This document shows, piece after piece, positions 7,464-7,935 of a DNA stretch of 7,935 nucleotides. The position numbers and the translations under genes are program-made. Each line of letters starts with the position of its first letter. Within the stretch, counting starts at the first letter, position 1. Under the pieces are notes generated by a model. The model had not been told where the DNA came from. It saw nothing but the letters and a program-made list of their open reading frames with translations, and searched no databases. This DNA comes from JBCBKZ01 sp039026975 (lineage in GTDB: Bacteria > Bacteroidota > Bacteroidia > J057), in NCBI GenBank assembly GCA_039026975.1, contig JBCCLI010000314.1, forward strand, positions 1 through 7,935, written 5' to 3'.

Positions 7464-7935
7464 TTAAATCTCATCTTCATTCTCCTCTGGGATATCAGTT
7501 TCACCGTTCAGAAATGACTGTAAGTATCCCTTGCTAAAGTCTATTTTGAGCTCTACCCACATAGGTAAATGATCGGACATTTGGTGGGTTCGCCAGTAGG
7601 TCTTGTAGTATCTGGTCTTCTTTTCGGCTTCAGTTTTATTGTGATAGGTGTCAGGCATCAGATCTGCATATGATAGCTCGTCTTCCAACCTGTACACATA
7701 GTGATAGAAGTTGAAAATGCCTGCCTGGATATTCTCAGTAGGTACATATCCCCTAAAGGCAATCTGGTCGTAGAATTTGTTCTGAGGCACATTTGAAGGA
7801 AGATCTCTTAGTTCCTCAGGAATGAGGAAATTATCCGTGATTTTCTCAAAGGTTTTATTGGATGGCTTGAAAATGTTGAAGTCCCCCAATAAGATCATAT
7901 TAGGCGAATTAGCGTGTGGGTTATCTGTCCGCTCC
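7464..7935 (-). CDS. Endonuclease/exonuclease/phosphatase-family protein, C-terminal part (5' end beyond the right edge)
   Basis: The minus-strand frame is open from the right edge to the TAA at 7466-7464, showing 156 complete codons. The C-terminal catalytic motifs of the DNase I/exonuclease III/inositol-phosphatase fold are visible: ILLGDFNIF (GDFN at visible residues 17-20), YDQIAF (DQI at 56-58) and MSDHLPMWVEL (SDH at 120-122). By family knowledge the GDFN Asp/Asn and the SDH Asp/His bind metal and phosphate and cleave a phosphodiester or phosphomonoester. The N-terminal half with the metal-binding Glu is outside the window. The segment YADLMPDTYHNKTEAEKK between DQI and SDH is longer than in compact family members, and the tail is acidic (PEENEDEI). 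The Met at 7898 sits directly before GDFN, well inside the fold, and codons continue upstream of it, so it is not the start. Nuclease and phosphatase roles cannot be separated here. It converges with the HD gene across 8 bp. Confidence 0.85.
   Translation of the reverse strand, partial: ERTDNPHANSPNMILLGDFNIFKPSNKTFEKITDNFLIPEELRDLPSNVPQNKFYDQIAFRGYVPTENIQAGIFNFYHYVYRLEDELSYADLMPDTYHNKTEAEKKTRYYKTYWRTHQMSDHLPMWVELKIDFSKGYLQSFLNGETDIPEENEDEI

Noticed and set aside
7896..7898. Minus-strand ATG as the start of a complete 144-residue nuclease-like protein.
   Set aside because: It lies four residues before the GDFN motif, which is in the middle of the fold. Codons continue to the right edge, so the gene is 5' truncated by the window.

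Overview
The window looks like a piece of a Bacteroidota chromosome, probably Cytophagales-like. This is inferred from protein style, a moderate AT bias, weak or absent Shine-Dalgarno sequences, a lipoprotein-type pump adaptor and one weak TAnnTTTG-like promoter element. No rRNA or marker gene confirms it. I see no RNA genes, CRISPR array, insertion sequence or origin, and no gene-free stretch longer than about 85 bp.

Bases 1-6815 read rightward as one compact, operon-like block. The first gene enters from the left edge. It encodes a single polypeptide in which a periplasmic substrate-binding domain of the ABC_sub_bind (TrpX-like) type is fused in frame to a complete TolC-family outer-membrane channel. 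It is followed after 6 bp by a lipoprotein periplasmic adaptor, after 35 bp by a 1025-residue RND inner-membrane pump, and after 22 bp by an unrecognised 173-residue protein with a signal peptide and two membrane segments. The first three would form a tripartite efflux pump spanning the envelope: inner-membrane RND motor, adaptor and outer-membrane exit duct. The binding domain on the exit duct is the odd part, and it suggests ligand capture or sensing at the channel. The promoter and any regulator lie left of the window.

Bases 6816-6900 are a short AT-rich spacer. Then comes a rightward 184-residue stand-alone HD-domain hydrolase resembling MESH1 and the SpoT hydrolase domain (ppGpp pyrophosphohydrolase type). 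Only 8 bp further on it meets a leftward gene that runs off the right edge. That gene is the C-terminal part of an endonuclease/exonuclease/phosphatase-fold protein.

The most interesting item is the substrate-binding-domain/TolC fusion. Next are the altered proton-relay residues of the RND pump, the uncharacterised fourth gene of the pump block, and the small alarmone-hydrolase-like protein with a modified substrate-binding loop.
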